64,000 nt of DNA, taken from NCBI GenBank assembly GCA_040219515.1, contig JAVJSI010000017.1, positions 1 to 64,000 on the forward strand, written 5' to 3'. Below are positions 16,538 to 26,258 of this stretch, in pieces. Within the stretch, counting starts at the first letter, position 1. Each line of letters begins with the position of its first letter. The DNA is from Acidimicrobiales bacterium (lineage in GTDB: Bacteria; Actinomycetota; Acidimicrobiia; Acidimicrobiales; Aldehydirespiratoraceae). A program made the translations under genes and the position numbers. The notes beneath the pieces are model-generated. The model was not told where the DNA came from. It saw only the letters and a list, made by a program, of their open reading frames with translations, and ran no database searches.

Positions 16538-17151
16538 GGTGAGTCCTCCTCTCCGGTCGCTCGGAGGTCGCGTAGCACGCCGTCGATGTCGCATCCGTCG
16601 GTGCGGTTGTAGGGCAGCTTCGACAGCGCGCTCGCCATCGCGCACGTGTTGGAGAGCGCCGAGTAGGTGAGCCCGGCGCCCACGCCCCCGGCCAGCCACT
16701 TCGCCCGGGGCAGCACCGTGCTCGTGAGGATGCCGGTGAGGACGAGCGAGCCGGCGACCAGTCGGACCTGGCGATCCATCGCCCATCGCTCGCGGTCGCC
16801 GCGGACGATGTCGCCGCCGGCGGCCTGCCAGGCCTCGATGCCACCGTCGAGGATGTGGAGCGTCGTCTTGCCGGCACCGGTGAGCTTCTCGTGGGCGCTG
16901 GTGGCCCGCCCGCCGCTCTGGCAGACGAGCACGACGGGGTGTTCGACGTCGGCGAGGTCAGCGACGTGTTCGGCGAGGGTGTCGAGGGGCACGTTGTACG
17001 AGCCCGGGATGTGCACGGTCTCGAACTCGCCGCCGGTGCGCACATCGAGGATGCGGATGCCGTCGTCGCTCTCTCGTAGCGCGCGGAGTTCCGCCGTGTC
17101 GATGACGTCGGCTCGTCCGGGGATCGACGGGGAAGTGGTCGTGGTGGTCAT
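16534..17151 (-). CDS. Membrane-anchored rhodanese (YgaP-like, DUF2892)
   Basis: 205 residues. The N-terminal rhodanese domain (about 15-115) has the active cysteine Cys77 in VLVCQSGGRA, which would carry a persulfide. Two hydrophobic helices follow (about 130-170) as in the DUF2892 membrane part of YgaP, then a polar tail with further cysteines in SNTCAM and DGCDID. It can move sulfane sulfur near the membrane between the SulP transporter and the dioxygenase. Its ATG overlaps the sulP stop (ATGA) and its stop overlaps the next GTG, so the three genes are translationally coupled. Confidence 0.88.
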   Translation of the reverse strand: MTTTTTSPSIPGRADVIDTAELRALRESDDGIRILDVRTGGEFETVHIPGSYNVPLDTLAEHVADLADVEHPVVLVCQSGGRATSAHEKLTGAGKTTLHILDGGIEAWQAAGGDIVRGDRERWAMDRQVRLVAGSLVLTGILTSTVLPRAKWLAGGVGAGLTYSALSNTCAMASALSKLPYNRTDGCDIDGVLRDLRATGEEDSP

Positions 17152-18950
17152 GGTGAAGCCTCCTGGGCGTCAGCCTTCTCGGAAGTTGGCGGTGTTGAAG
17201 TTGGCGGTGTCGGTGCGGGCGCGGTCCGTGTCGGCCGCTCGTCGATGCCGTGACGGCGGTGGTCCTCGGGCGCCGGTAGGCAGTCGCGGATGGCGCGGAT
17301 CGCGTCGTCGGTCGACGTGTGGACCCGATGGCCGAGATCGTCCCAGATTCCGGCGCGGCGCAGCACATCACGAACCGGGCCCTTGACGTCGCTGAGGTGG
17401 AGCACGACCCCGCGTTCGTCGAGTTCGTCGAGCACCTCGCGCAGCGCCGCCGCGCCGGTGGCATCGATGTCGTTGATGCCGGACGCGTCGAGCACGAGCG
17501 CCTGCGGCGGCTCGGTCAGTGCGTCGGCGTGGTCGAGCAGAAGCCGTTTCACGTGGGCGGCGTTGACGAACGACAAGGCGGCATCGATACGAACGATCCG
17601 GATGCCGTTTGTCGTGCACGCCTCGGGGAAGCGCTCGACGTTGCGATAGCTGGTGGTCCCCTCGATGTGGCCGAGCACCGCGCTGTGGGGCGTCGACATG
17701 CGTGCGAACACGACGAGCATCGAGGCGATGACGGCGACGAGGAGACCGAGTTCGATACCGAGGGCGAGGGTGGCGACGAACGCGACGGTGAGTCCGATCA
17801 GGTCGCTGCGCTTCACGGTTGCGATGTGGCGGATCTCGGCGACGTCGATGAGACCGACGACGGCCATCAGGATGATCGCCCCGAGCGCGACATCGGGGAG
17901 CAGGGCGAAGAGCGGGGTGAGAAACGCAAGGGTGGCGACGACGATCGACGCGGTGATCAGCGATGCCAACGGCGTTCGGGCCCCTGCGGAGGCGTTGACG
18001 GCGGTGCGGGCGAAACCACCGGCCACCGGGTACCCGCCGAAGAGTCCGGATGCGATGTTGGCTGCGCCCAGCCCGATCAGTTCCTGGTTGGCGTCGAGTT
18101 CGTAGCGGTTGCGGCGGGCGTAGACCTTGGCGACGGCGATCGACTCCGTGAAGCCGACGATCGTGATCACCAGGGCCGCGGCGCCGAGGTCGGCGATCCA
18201 TCCGCCCTGGATGTCGGGGAGCCCGAATGCCGGCAGTCGATCGGGGATGTCGCCCACCACCCGTACCCCTCGGGCCTCGAGGTCGAACCACTTCACGGCC
18301 AGGATCGAGCCGACCACGATGATCAACGCGGCCGGGACGCGCGGGGCGACGCGCTTCATCACCACCAGCGCAGCGAGGGCGATGACCCCGATGGTGAGGG
18401 TCGTGCCGTTGGTGTCGGGGAGTTTCCTCCACACGTCGATGACCGTCTCGTGGAAGTGATCCTTGCGCTCGGTCGAGATGCCGAGAAGATGCTTCGCCTG
18501 CGAGAAACCGATGATGATCGCCGCGGCGGCCGTGAACCCCACGAGCACGGAGTGCGACAAGAAGTTGACGAGGAAGCCGAGGCGGCCGAGGCCGAGCACG
18601 AGATGGATGGCGCCGACCATGAGGGCCAGCAGTGCGGCGGCGGCGAGGTAGCCGGCCTCGCCCTCCTGGGCGACCGACGCCAGGGCCGAAGCGGTGAGGA
18701 GGGAGACGATGGCGACCGGTCCGGCGGCCAGCTGTCGGGATGTCCCGAAGAGGGCATAGACCACCACGGGGATCGTGGCGGCGTAGAGACCCACCTCGGG
18801 CGGGAGACCGGCCAGCAGGGCATAGGCCATCGCCTGGGGGACGAGCATCGCACCGACCGTGAGTCCGGCCGCGAGATCGCTGCGCAGGTCGGTTCGGTCG
18901 TATCCCGGACCCCAGCGAAGGATCGGGAGTATCGCAGAGGCGGACGGCAC
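17148..18950 (-). CDS. SulP-family anion transporter with STAS domain
   Basis: 600-residue SulP/SLC26 transporter. The membrane domain (about 15-430) begins with the signature LAAGLTVGAMLVPQAMAYA and includes GLFGGYPVAGGFARTAVN. The STAS domain (about 455-555) contains LVLDASGINDIDATGAAAL. A long Pro/Thr-rich tail ends the protein. The substrate could be sulfate, bicarbonate or another anion; its coupling to two rhodanese-type genes favours a sulfur oxyanion, perhaps export of the thiosulfate or sulfite made downstream. GTG 18950 is chosen because it sits 6 nt after a TACATT hexamer and just before the conserved N-terminus. It heads the three-gene operon. Confidence 0.9.
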   Translation of the reverse strand: MPSASAILPILRWGPGYDRTDLRSDLAAGLTVGAMLVPQAMAYALLAGLPPEVGLYAATIPVVVYALFGTSRQLAAGPVAIVSLLTASALASVAQEGEAGYLAAAALLALMVGAIHLVLGLGRLGFLVNFLSHSVLVGFTAAAAIIIGFSQAKHLLGISTERKDHFHETVIDVWRKLPDTNGTTLTIGVIALAALVVMKRVAPRVPAALIIVVGSILAVKWFDLEARGVRVVGDIPDRLPAFGLPDIQGGWIADLGAAALVITIVGFTESIAVAKVYARRNRYELDANQELIGLGAANIASGLFGGYPVAGGFARTAVNASAGARTPLASLITASIVVATLAFLTPLFALLPDVALGAIILMAVVGLIDVAEIRHIATVKRSDLIGLTVAFVATLALGIELGLLVAVIASMLVVFARMSTPHSAVLGHIEGTTSYRNVERFPEACTTNGIRIVRIDAALSFVNAAHVKRLLLDHADALTEPPQALVLDASGINDIDATGAAALREVLDELDERGVVLHLSDVKGPVRDVLRRAGIWDDLGHRVHTSTDDAIRAIRDCLPAPEDHRRHGIDERPTRTAPAPTPPTSTPPTSEKADAQEASP

Positions 18951-18955
18951 ACCGT

Positions 18956-18971
18956 AAATGTACGGACATTT
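18956..18971. promoter_or_regulatory. Palindromic operator candidate over the sulP promoter
   Basis: AAATGT-ACGG-ACATTT is a perfect 6+6 inverted repeat. On the minus strand it contains the probable -10 hexamer TACATT, 6 nt before the GTG start of sulP. A repressor bound here would block the whole sulfur operon. Confidence 0.55.
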
Positions 18972-18993
18972 CTGCCCGCCGCAACCCCGAGGG

Positions 18994-19185
18994 TCAGCTC
19001 CGGCGGACCTGGGTGACGTAGATGATGGCCAGCACGACCCCGAGCGGGGCGTAGATCGCCGTGGCGATGGCCATGCCGAGGGTCCAGATCCGCTCACCGT
19101 CGCGCAGCGCGAGGATCACCGCGCCGATGACGATGGCCAGCGAAACGAGGAAGAGAATGCCGTTGAAGGCGCCGATGCCGAGCAT
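18994..19185 (-). CDS. Small membrane protein, two helices
   Basis: 63 residues with two hydrophobic helices (about 5-26 and 34-57) joined by a charged RDGER loop and ending in Arg-Arg-Ser. The ATG lies 2 bp after the gpmA stop, so it is the second gene of a gpmA operon. I do not recognise a family. Codon use is like its neighbours. It is too small for a transporter and could be a regulatory or anchoring peptide, but no function can be assigned. Confidence 0.65.
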   Translation of the reverse strand: MLGIGAFNGILFLVSLAIVIGAVILALRDGERIWTLGMAIATAIYAPLGVVLAIIYVTQVRRS

Positions 19186-19187
19186 GG

Positions 19188-19946
19188 TCAGTGACCGCCC
19201 GCCTGGGCCGCGACTTCGGCCGCGCCGGCGGCGGCTGCCTCGGGGTCCATGGCCCGTTCCAACGGATGCCGGGCCTCGAGCGGCCGCATGTCGTCGCCCA
19301 GCCGGTAGTGCAGCGGCATGCCGGTGGGGATGTTGAGCTCGGCGATCTCGTCGTCGGGGATCGAGTCGAGGTGCTTGACCAGGGCCCGCAACGAGTTGCC
19401 GTGGGCAGCCACCAGCACCGTCCGACCCACACGGAGGTCGGGGACGATCCCGTCGAACCAGTAGGGGAGCATCCGCTCGACGACGTCCTTCAGGCATTCG
19501 GTCGTCGGCAGGAGCTCGGGGGCGAGGTCGGCGTAGGCGTCGGAGGTGTTGGGGTTGTACGGGTTGTCGTCGGCGATCGGGGGCGGCGGCGTGTCGTAGC
19601 TGCGGCGCCAGATGTGGAGCTGCTCGTCGCCGTGTTTGTCGCGGGTGGCGGCCTTGTCGAGACCGGTGAGGTCGCCGTAGTGGCGTTCGTTGAGGCGCCA
19701 GCTGCGACGCACGGGAATCCAGCGCCGGTCGGTGGCGGCCAGCATCAGCTCGGCTGTCTCGATGGCCCGCTGCTGGAGCGAGGTGTGGACCACGTCGGGA
19801 AGCAGGCCGGCGTCGACGAGCATCGGTCCGGCCGCTCGTGCCTCGGCGCGACCCTTCTCGATGAGCGGGCAGTCGTACCAGCCGGTGAAGAGGTTGAGCT
19901 CGTTCCATTCGGAGCGCCCGTGGCGCACGAGAATCAGGTCGTACAT
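19188..19946 (-). CDS. gpmA: 2,3-bisphosphoglycerate-dependent phosphoglycerate mutase
   Basis: 252-residue glycolytic enzyme interconverting 3- and 2-phosphoglycerate through a phosphohistidine. The phosphate-accepting His9 is in [10 protein letters not shown], and [11 protein letters not shown] carries the conserved acidic residue. [15 protein letters not shown] supplies the second catalytic histidine. Length and motifs match dPGM (GpmA) rather than broad histidine phosphatases. The ATG lies 7 nt after TATCCT on the minus strand, so a leaderless transcript is likely. The last 20 residues are Ala-rich. It is divergent from the lipoprotein gene at 19981. Confidence 0.95.
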   Translation of the reverse strand: MYDLILVRHGRSEWNELNLFTGWYDCPLIEKGRAEARAAGPMLVDAGLLPDVVHTSLQQRAIETAELMLAATDRRWIPVRRSWRLNERHYGDLTGLDKAATRDKHGDEQLHIWRRSYDTPPPPIADDNPYNPNTSDAYADLAPELLPTTECLKDVVERMLPYWFDGIVPDLRVGRTVLVAAHGNSLRALVKHLDSIPDDEIAELNIPTGMPLHYRLGDDMRPLEARHPLERAMDPEAAAAGAAEVAAQAGGH

Positions 19947-19980
19947 GCGGGCGAGGATAACCGACGACTAAAACTGCTCC

Positions 19981-20973
19981 ATGGCCCACGGCTCATCCTC
20001 CATGCCCACCGCAGGACTTCTCGCCTTCTTGGTCGCACTTGCGCTGGTGGTGGGCGGGTGCGGAACGGTCGACCCGGAGTTGGCGGAGACGATCGCCTCC
20101 GCTCCGGGCGCCGATGACACCCTTGCCACACTTCCTCCGGTCGCGACCGGCGATGTCGTGGTCGAGACGACGACCACGACACCGCCCGAAGGTGGCGAGA
20201 CCGGTGCGCGCAATGCCGACGCCGCCGCGCTGGCGGCCGCTCTGGAGGTCGGTGCGGTGCAGCTCGAGGAGACGCTCGCCGCCAACGGCGGCCTCGACCC
20301 TTTCGCAGCGTTGATCGACGCGTCACAGAACGGCGCCGACGGCTATCGGGCGATTCCGGCCACGGCTGCCACGTCGGAGGTTCTCGCCGATCTCGCGGCC
20401 AGCGGCGACGCGTTGGCGGAACTCATCGGGCGTTACGAACCGTTGCTCGCCGATCCGGCGACGGCCCCTGCGGCCTTGCAGGACTTCCTCGCGGAGAATT
20501 CGGAGATCGTGGAGATCGGGGTCGAGATCGAGGCTCGCCTCGTTGGGTTGGTGAACGACCAACTGGCACTGAGGGGCGGTCCGGTCGCCGATTACCTGGT
20601 CGCCTCCGCCGACGTGCAGCAAGAAGCGGGGGTGGTGATCAGTGAACTTCTCGACAGCATGCAACTCCTCGGCGTCGACCCCGTCGCCGCGCTCTCGGCG
20701 ATGCGGGGACCAGTCGAGACGATCGGGGATCTCGGTCCGTTGATCGACCAGCTGGATGCGCCACCGAGCCTCGAGGACTACCACCGCCGATACGTGGCGT
20801 TTCTCGACGAGTACGCCATGACGTTCGGTGTCCTGATCGACACTGCAGAGGCGAGCGGAAGTCCGACTGCCACAGACCTGCGCTCGATGCAGTCGCTGGG
20901 CGTGCAGGGCCCCGAGCTCAATGCCGAACGATCGCGGCTGCTCGCCGCCGCCCTGCGCGGAGAGCTGAACTGA
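19981..20973 (+). CDS. Putative lipoprotein, unknown function
   Basis: 330 residues. A hydrophobic signal (about 9-26) ends in a lipobox VVGGCG, so Cys27 should be lipidated and the protein held on the outer face of the membrane. A Thr-rich spacer (about 60-70) leads to a largely helical, Ala/Leu/Glu-rich domain (about 75-330) with no motif I recognise. ATG 19981 lies 6 nt after TAAAAC; ATG 20002 is an alternative that keeps the signal. The stop overlaps the SDR start (TGATG), which suggests coupled expression, but no functional link is evident. Confidence 0.75.
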   Translation: MAHGSSSMPTAGLLAFLVALALVVGGCGTVDPELAETIASAPGADDTLATLPPVATGDVVVETTTTTPPEGGETGARNADAAALAAALEVGAVQLEETLAANGGLDPFAALIDASQNGADGYRAIPATAATSEVLADLAASGDALAELIGRYEPLLADPATAPAALQDFLAENSEIVEIGVEIEARLVGLVNDQLALRGGPVADYLVASADVQQEAGVVISELLDSMQLLGVDPVAALSAMRGPVETIGDLGPLIDQLDAPPSLEDYHRRYVAFLDEYAMTFGVLIDTAEASGSPTATDLRSMQSLGVQGPELNAERSRLLAAALRGELN

Positions 20974-21818
20974 TGGCGTTCGGGAGCTTCATCGACAAGG
21001 TTGTGGTCGTCACCGGTGCCGGTTCGGGCATGGGCCGCGCCTACGCGCTCGAGTTCGAGAAGGTGGGCGCCAAGCTGGCGCTCTGCGACATCGACCCCGT
21101 CGGTCTCCAGGAAACGGTCGACGCGCTCCGTACGCCCCGCGACGATCGTGTCTTCTCGTCGACGGTCGACGTGGCTGACGAGGACGCCGTCAACGAGTTC
21201 GCCGACCGGTCGCGGGCGGCCCTCGGCAACGCCCACGTGGTGATCAACAACGCCGGCATCGCCGGTTCGATGCTGCCCGGCGCCGAGACCTCGGTGAAGG
21301 ATCTCGACCGGGTGTTCGCCGTCAACTTCTACGGCGTGGTGCACGGCACGCTGGCGTTCCTTCCGCAGCTCGAGGCCAACGCCGAGGCCGCCCTCGTCAA
21401 CGTGTCGAGCATCTTCGGCATGATCGGCGCGCCGGGCAACGCCGACTACTGCGCCACCAAGTTCGCAGTGCGTGGCTACACCGAGGTGCTGATGGCCGAG
21501 CTCGACGGATCGCACATACAGGTGCACCTCGTGCATCCCGGCGGGATCGACACGAACATCGTCCGCGGCACGACGGCCGAGGACGACGCCAAGGCGCTCC
21601 TCACCACGCCGCCGGCCGAGATCGCGGTGAAGGTCATCGAGGCGATTCGCAGGAACCGGCGCCGTGTCGTGTTCGGCAACGCCGCCCGGCCGGCCCGTTT
21701 CGTGTCGAACTTCCTGCCGGTCGGGCTCGTGGCCCGTCTGCTCCACAAAGGAGTCGAGCGAGGCCGAAGCCCGGGCGCACCGCACTCAGCGGCGCCGCCT
21801 CCACACGCACCCGAGTGA
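20973..21818 (+). CDS. Short-chain dehydrogenase/reductase
   Basis: 281-residue classical SDR. The Rossmann cofactor motif is TGAGSGMGRAYA (about 14-25), the structural motif is NNAG, and the catalytic residues are Ser146, Tyr159 and Lys163 in YCATK. Asp39-Ile-Asp41 after beta-2 favours NAD(H). The C-terminus has a basic/hydrophobic extension (FLPVGLVARLLHKG) that may touch the membrane. The substrate is unknown; relatives act on lipids, steroids or alcohols. The ATG overlaps the lipoprotein stop by one base. The gene converges with the beta-helix gene, with one base between stops. Confidence 0.88.
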   Translation: MAFGSFIDKVVVVTGAGSGMGRAYALEFEKVGAKLALCDIDPVGLQETVDALRTPRDDRVFSSTVDVADEDAVNEFADRSRAALGNAHVVINNAGIAGSMLPGAETSVKDLDRVFAVNFYGVVHGTLAFLPQLEANAEAALVNVSSIFGMIGAPGNADYCATKFAVRGYTEVLMAELDGSHIQVHLVHPGGIDTNIVRGTTAEDDAKALLTTPPAEIAVKVIEAIRRNRRRVVFGNAARPARFVSNFLPVGLVARLLHKGVERGRSPGAPHSAAPPPHAPE

Positions 21819-21819
21819 T

Positions 21820-23622
21820 TCAGTCGTCGTCGGTGACCAGGCCGAGTCCGATGCCCCACCAGCCGCCGATTCGGGCGTTGACGGGCTCACGGACGAGCAC
21901 CGCGGCGTACTCGAAGGGTTCGGCGACGGCGTCGTCGATCAGTTCCAGCACGATCTGCCCCTCGGTCTGACCCGGTTCGAATTCCACATCGCCCTCGCCG
22001 TAGACGATGTCGGTGCCGACGGTGGCCAGCATGTCGGCAAGTCCTTCGGGCGTGTACCAGTGGACCGACACCGTCTGATCGCTGGCGTGGGAGAGCTGCA
22101 CGGGGATGACGATGGTGTCGTCGGTGCCCTCGATGACCTCGTCGAATCCGGGGACCACCGCCGGCTCGGCCGGCCGTTCGCACGGCTCGAGTGGCCCCAA
22201 CACCGGGTGGGAGAGGTCGGCGGGAGCCGGGGTCTCGGGCGAGCCGATGGGCTCGAACGCCGCGGCGATCACCCAGATCAGCGCCAGGCGCGGCGGTTGG
22301 ACGCCCTCACAGATGCCGACGGGCTCTCCGTTGGCCGTGTTGGCGTCGACAGTGAGACCGTCGAAGCCGTGGATCCAGCGAATCGGACTGGCGTTGCCGG
22401 CGATGTCGATCCGGTTGCCGGTGATCGTGGTGTCGGCCACCGGCTCGTCGAGCACATCGGTGCGGTACTCGGTGCCGACGATGATGCCGTGGTGGTTCGG
22501 ATCGGCCGAGGTGATCGTGTTGTCGGCCACGGTGGTCCCGTCGTCCTCCACCCGGACCGGGTAGGTCACGTTGGTGAACACGTTGTCGCGAACCTCGTTG
22601 TCGGCCGCGTCGTCGCGGGTCACCCGCAGGAGTGGACCCTCGACGTAGGCCGGCTTGGTGCATTCCATCGGCAGGGTGTTCTCGGCCATGCGCTGCCCGA
22701 CCCACACGCCGTTCAGGCCGCCGGTGAACGTGTTGTCCTCGATCAGGTTCCGGTCGGAGGGCCAGCGTCGGTCGAACCAGCGGCCCGAATCGGGGAACTC
22801 CCCACAGTTCGTGTAGAGCAGGATGCCCCCGTGGCGGTTGCCCCAGAACCAGTTGCCGGTCACCACGTTCTCGTAGCTTCCGTCGATGGCGAGCCCTTCT
22901 CGCCCGATGCCCCACCAGCGGAACCGCAGACCGCCGAAGGTGTCGACCTGACCGAGCGGCCCGTTCTCGCGACCACCGTTGCCGAGGATCATGTTGTTCT
23001 CGACCCGGCTACGACGGCTCCCCGTCTCGAGATAGATGCCGGTGCTCCCGGCGCCCCGGACGATGTTGTCGCGGATCACCGCATCGCTCACGTAGCCGTC
23101 GATGAACACGCCGACGCCCCGGGAATTGCGGAACTCGTTGTTCTCGATGACGACGCCGGTCAGCCCGTTCTCGTACTCGACACCTTCGGTGAGGTCGCGA
23201 AAACCCGGTCGGGTGACGCGCAAGCTGTTGAGGAATCCGTCGACGACGCAGCCGCGCACGACGACACCGCTCATGGGGATGTCGACGGGCGACGACACGT
23301 CGATCCCCCGGCCGCCGCCGTCGTTTCGGATCAGCGCGCCCTGACAGTCGAGAACGACGTCGGACGCGGTGATGTCGAAGCCCTCGCTCCAGACACATGT
23401 TGGATCGAGCCGGACGCCGGCGGTCAGCTCGTGGCGCTGGTCGGCTTCCGAGCAGTCGAGCTGTGGCAGCCCACCGGCGGCCGTGGTCGTCGAGACCGGC
23501 CCGCTGGTGGTGGAGGTGGCTGTCGTGGTGGATGCCTCGTCGGCGGCACCGGCGGGCGAGAGCAGTGCACCGAACGAGAGAAGAGCAGCGGCGAGGGTGA
23601 CGGCGCGTGAGATTCTGCCCAT
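21820..23622 (-). CDS. Secreted right-handed beta-helix protein with Calx-beta-like end
   Basis: 600 residues. A signal peptide (about 1-26, ending PAGA) precedes a Thr/Ser-rich spacer. Residues about 55-450 contain many short repeats of the pattern VxxNxFxxN or IxGNxI, which is the parallel beta-helix (NosD/pectate-lyase-like) fold. A C-terminal segment (about 500-590), with DDTIVIPVQLS and EPGQTEGQIVLELIDD, resembles a Calx-beta domain. Such proteins often bind or cut polysaccharide, but no catalytic residues can be identified. GATACT lies 6 nt before the ATG. No glycan genes are adjacent. Confidence 0.8.
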   Translation of the reverse strand: MGRISRAVTLAAALLSFGALLSPAGAADEASTTTATSTTSGPVSTTTAAGGLPQLDCSEADQRHELTAGVRLDPTCVWSEGFDITASDVVLDCQGALIRNDGGGRGIDVSSPVDIPMSGVVVRGCVVDGFLNSLRVTRPGFRDLTEGVEYENGLTGVVIENNEFRNSRGVGVFIDGYVSDAVIRDNIVRGAGSTGIYLETGSRRSRVENNMILGNGGRENGPLGQVDTFGGLRFRWWGIGREGLAIDGSYENVVTGNWFWGNRHGGILLYTNCGEFPDSGRWFDRRWPSDRNLIEDNTFTGGLNGVWVGQRMAENTLPMECTKPAYVEGPLLRVTRDDAADNEVRDNVFTNVTYPVRVEDDGTTVADNTITSADPNHHGIIVGTEYRTDVLDEPVADTTITGNRIDIAGNASPIRWIHGFDGLTVDANTANGEPVGICEGVQPPRLALIWVIAAAFEPIGSPETPAPADLSHPVLGPLEPCERPAEPAVVPGFDEVIEGTDDTIVIPVQLSHASDQTVSVHWYTPEGLADMLATVGTDIVYGEGDVEFEPGQTEGQIVLELIDDAVAEPFEYAAVLVREPVNARIGGWWGIGLGLVTDDD

Positions 23623-23698
23623 CCGGCGAGTATCGACGGTGCGACACTCGCCGTCCAGGTGACGAGAAGTCGGCGAGGACGGTCAGCCGCCTCGCAAA

Positions 23699-23719
23699 CC
23701 TGACAACAAGGCACTCAAC
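23699..23719. promoter_or_regulatory. HAIR-like HspR operator upstream of dnaK
   Basis: CCTGACA-n7-ACTCAAC compared with the HAIR consensus CTTGAGT-n7-ACTCAAG: the right half matches 6 of 7 and the left half 4 of 7, with exact spacing. It lies about 100 bp before dnaK. A possible -10 TATGGT follows at 23749-23754. Confidence 0.55.
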
Positions 23720-23818
23720 TTTTCGGTGTCGATGGGAATTTCGCTCGCTATGGTGCGGTTCAAGCACCTGTACTCCCCGGAAACCACTCCCCCAACCAAG
23801 ACAGAAAGAGCGTGTTCC

Positions 23819-25657
23819 ATGCCCAAGGCAGTCGGTATCGATCTCGGCACCACCAACTCCGTCGTCTCCGTTCTCGAGGGCGGTGACCCGGTCGTGATTC
23901 CCAACGCCGAGGGATCACGCACCACCCCTTCGGTCGTCGCCTTCGCCAAGGACGGCGAGGTGCTCGTCGGCGAGGTCGCCAAACGTCAGGCGATCACCAA
24001 CCCCGAACGCACGATCCGTTCGGTCAAGCGCCACATGGGCACCAACTGGACCATCGACATCGATGGCAAGGCCTACAACCCCCAGGAGATCTCGGCCCGC
24101 GTGCTGATGAAGCTCAAGCGTGACGCCGAGGAGTACCTCGGCGACACCGTCACCCAGGCCGTCATCACCGTGCCCGCCTACTTCGACGACGCCCAGCGCA
24201 CCGCCACCCAGGAGGCCGGCCAGGTCGCCGGGCTCGAGGTGTTGCGCATCATCAACGAGCCCACCGCGGCGGCGCTCGCCTACGGCCTCGACAAGGAAGA
24301 GACCGAGCAGACGATCCTGGTGTTCGACCTCGGCGGCGGCACGTTCGACGTGTCGGTGCTCGAGCTGGGTGACGGTGTCTTCGAGGTGAAGTCCACCGCC
24401 GGCGACACCCACCTGGGCGGCGACGACTGGGACGACGCGGTCATCGACTGGCTCGCCGAGTCGTTCAAGAACGACCACGGCGTCGATCTCCGCAAGGACG
24501 CGATGGCCGCGCAGCGGCTCAAGGAAGCGGCCGAGAAGGCCAAGATCGAGCTGAGCCAGACCCAGTCGACCCACGTGAACCTGCCGTTCATCACCGCCAC
24601 CGACGCCGGTCCGCTCCACCTCGACTACGAGCTCACCCGCTCGAAGTTCCAGGACCTCACCTCCGACCTGCTCGATCGGTGCAAGAAGCCCTTCGAGCAG
24701 GCCATCAAGGACGCCGGTCTCACCCAGGGCGAGATCGACCACGTCGTGCTCGTCGGCGGTTCCACCCGCATGCCCGCGGTCGCGAATCTCGTGAAGGAGA
24801 TGACCGGCTCCGAGCCCAACAAGACGGTGAACCCCGACGAGGTCGTGGCCATCGGTGCCTCGGTCCAGGCCGGCGTGCTCAAGGGTGAGGTCAAGGACAT
24901 CCTGCTCCTCGACGTCACTCCGCTCTCGCTCGGCATCGAGACCAAGGGCGGCGTCATGACCACCCTGATCGAGCGCAACACCACCATCCCGACCCGCAAG
25001 AGCGAGACCTTCACCACGGCCGAGGACAATCAGCCGTCCGTGGAGATCCACGTCCTTCAGGGCGAGCGGGAGATGGCCCAGTACAACAAGACGCTCGGCA
25101 AGTTCCAGCTCGTTGACCTGCCGCCCGCACCGCGCAATGTGCCCCAGATCGAGGTCGTGTTCGACATCGACGCCAACGGCATCGTGCACGTGAGCGCCAA
25201 GGACACGGCGACCAACAAGGAGCAGTCGATGACCATCACCGGTCAGAGCTCGCTCTCGGACGACGTCATCCAGCAGATGGTGAAGGACGCCGAGGCCCAC
25301 GCCGAGGAGGACCGTCAGCGCAAGGAAGAAGCGGAGATCCGCAACACCGCCGACAGCCTCGTGTACCAGACGGAGAAGCTCCTCAAGGACCAGGCCGACA
25401 ACGTCAACGACGACGAGAAGTCGACCATCCAGGCCAAGCTCGACGACGTCAAGACCGCACTCGAAGGCACCGACCTCGAGGCGATCAAGGACGCCACCGA
25501 GGGTCTGATGTCGGCCAGCCAGGAGTTCGGCCAGCGTCTCTACGAGGCCGCGGCCGCCGAGAGTCGTGATGCCGACGCCGCCGCGAGCACACCCGACGAC
25601 GACGAGGTGGTCGACGCCGAGATCGTCGAGGACGACGGCGACGAAGAGGCGTCGTGA
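23819..25657 (+). CDS. dnaK: Chaperone DnaK (Hsp70)
   Basis: 612-residue ATP-dependent chaperone that binds unfolded polypeptides. The ATPase domain (1 to about 365) starts [15 protein letters not shown] and contains the phosphate loops [14 protein letters not shown] and [13 protein letters not shown] hydrophobic linker ([13 protein letters not shown]) precedes the substrate-binding domain and a helical lid. The C-terminal tail is acidic ([14 protein letters not shown]). ATG 23819 gives the conserved [10 protein letters not shown] start. The stop overlaps the grpE GTG. It is the first gene of the dnaK-grpE-dnaJ-hspR operon, controlled by HspR through the upstream HAIR-like site. Confidence 0.98.
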   Translation: MPKAVGIDLGTTNSVVSVLEGGDPVVIPNAEGSRTTPSVVAFAKDGEVLVGEVAKRQAITNPERTIRSVKRHMGTNWTIDIDGKAYNPQEISARVLMKLKRDAEEYLGDTVTQAVITVPAYFDDAQRTATQEAGQVAGLEVLRIINEPTAAALAYGLDKEETEQTILVFDLGGGTFDVSVLELGDGVFEVKSTAGDTHLGGDDWDDAVIDWLAESFKNDHGVDLRKDAMAAQRLKEAAEKAKIELSQTQSTHVNLPFITATDAGPLHLDYELTRSKFQDLTSDLLDRCKKPFEQAIKDAGLTQGEIDHVVLVGGSTRMPAVANLVKEMTGSEPNKTVNPDEVVAIGASVQAGVLKGEVKDILLLDVTPLSLGIETKGGVMTTLIERNTTIPTRKSETFTTAEDNQPSVEIHVLQGEREMAQYNKTLGKFQLVDLPPAPRNVPQIEVVFDIDANGIVHVSAKDTATNKEQSMTITGQSSLSDDVIQQMVKDAEAHAEEDRQRKEEAEIRNTADSLVYQTEKLLKDQADNVNDDEKSTIQAKLDDVKTALEGTDLEAIKDATEGLMSASQEFGQRLYEAAAAESRDADAAASTPDDDEVVDAEIVEDDGDEEAS

Positions 25658-26229
25658 GCGATCACGGCGAGACTCCTCCGGAGTCCTCGGGAGAACCGGC
25701 CGAGCCGGATACCGCGGCAGGCGCGGCGAGCGAGCCCGCGGCCGCGGATCCGGCGGATGCCGGGATCAGCCCGGCGGATGCCGCGATCAGCATCGAGGAG
25801 CTCGTGGCCACACTCGAAGCCGTCACCGCCGAGCGCGACCAGCACCTCGCCGATCTGCAACGAGTGAGCGCCGACTTCGCGAACTTCCGCAAGCAGACGG
25901 AGAAGCGCAACGCCGAGCTGTCGGCCCAGGCCGGGTCGCGGGTCGCCGAAGCGCTGTTGCCGGTGCTCGACGCGTGCGATGCCGCGGCGCAACAGGGCGT
26001 CGAGGGCGTCGAGCCCATCGGTGCCCAGCTCCGCGGCATTCTCCAGAGCGCAGGACTGGAGACGATCTCCGACGAGTCCGAGCCGTTCGACCCGAACCGG
26101 CACGAGGCGGCGATGACCGAACCGGCCGACGAGGGCCAGGAGGTCGCCGTCGTGAGCCAGGTCCTGCGCACGGGCTACGCGTGGAACGGTCGGGTCCTGC
26201 GGGCGGCGATGGTCACGGTCAAGGGCTGA
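25654..26229 (+). CDS. grpE: Nucleotide exchange factor GrpE
   Basis: 191-residue dimeric exchange factor for DnaK. The first 45 residues are low-complexity and Ala/Pro/Glu-rich. A long coiled-coil helix (about 47-90, with [13 protein letters not shown]) carries the family signature, and a C-terminal beta domain (about 130-190) ends with [16 protein letters not shown]. The GTG at 25654 overlaps the dnaK stop as GTGA. Length is usual for actinobacterial GrpE. It is followed 29 bp later by dnaJ with its own strong ribosome-binding site. Confidence 0.96.
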   Translation: MSDHGETPPESSGEPAEPDTAAGAASEPAAADPADAGISPADAAISIEELVATLEAVTAERDQHLADLQRVSADFANFRKQTEKRNAELSAQAGSRVAEALLPVLDACDAAAQQGVEGVEPIGAQLRGILQSAGLETISDESEPFDPNRHEAAMTEPADEGQEVAVVSQVLRTGYAWNGRVLRAAMVTVKG

Positions 26230-26258
26230 GGTCGTTCGCTTCGGAAGGGAGGTGTCAC

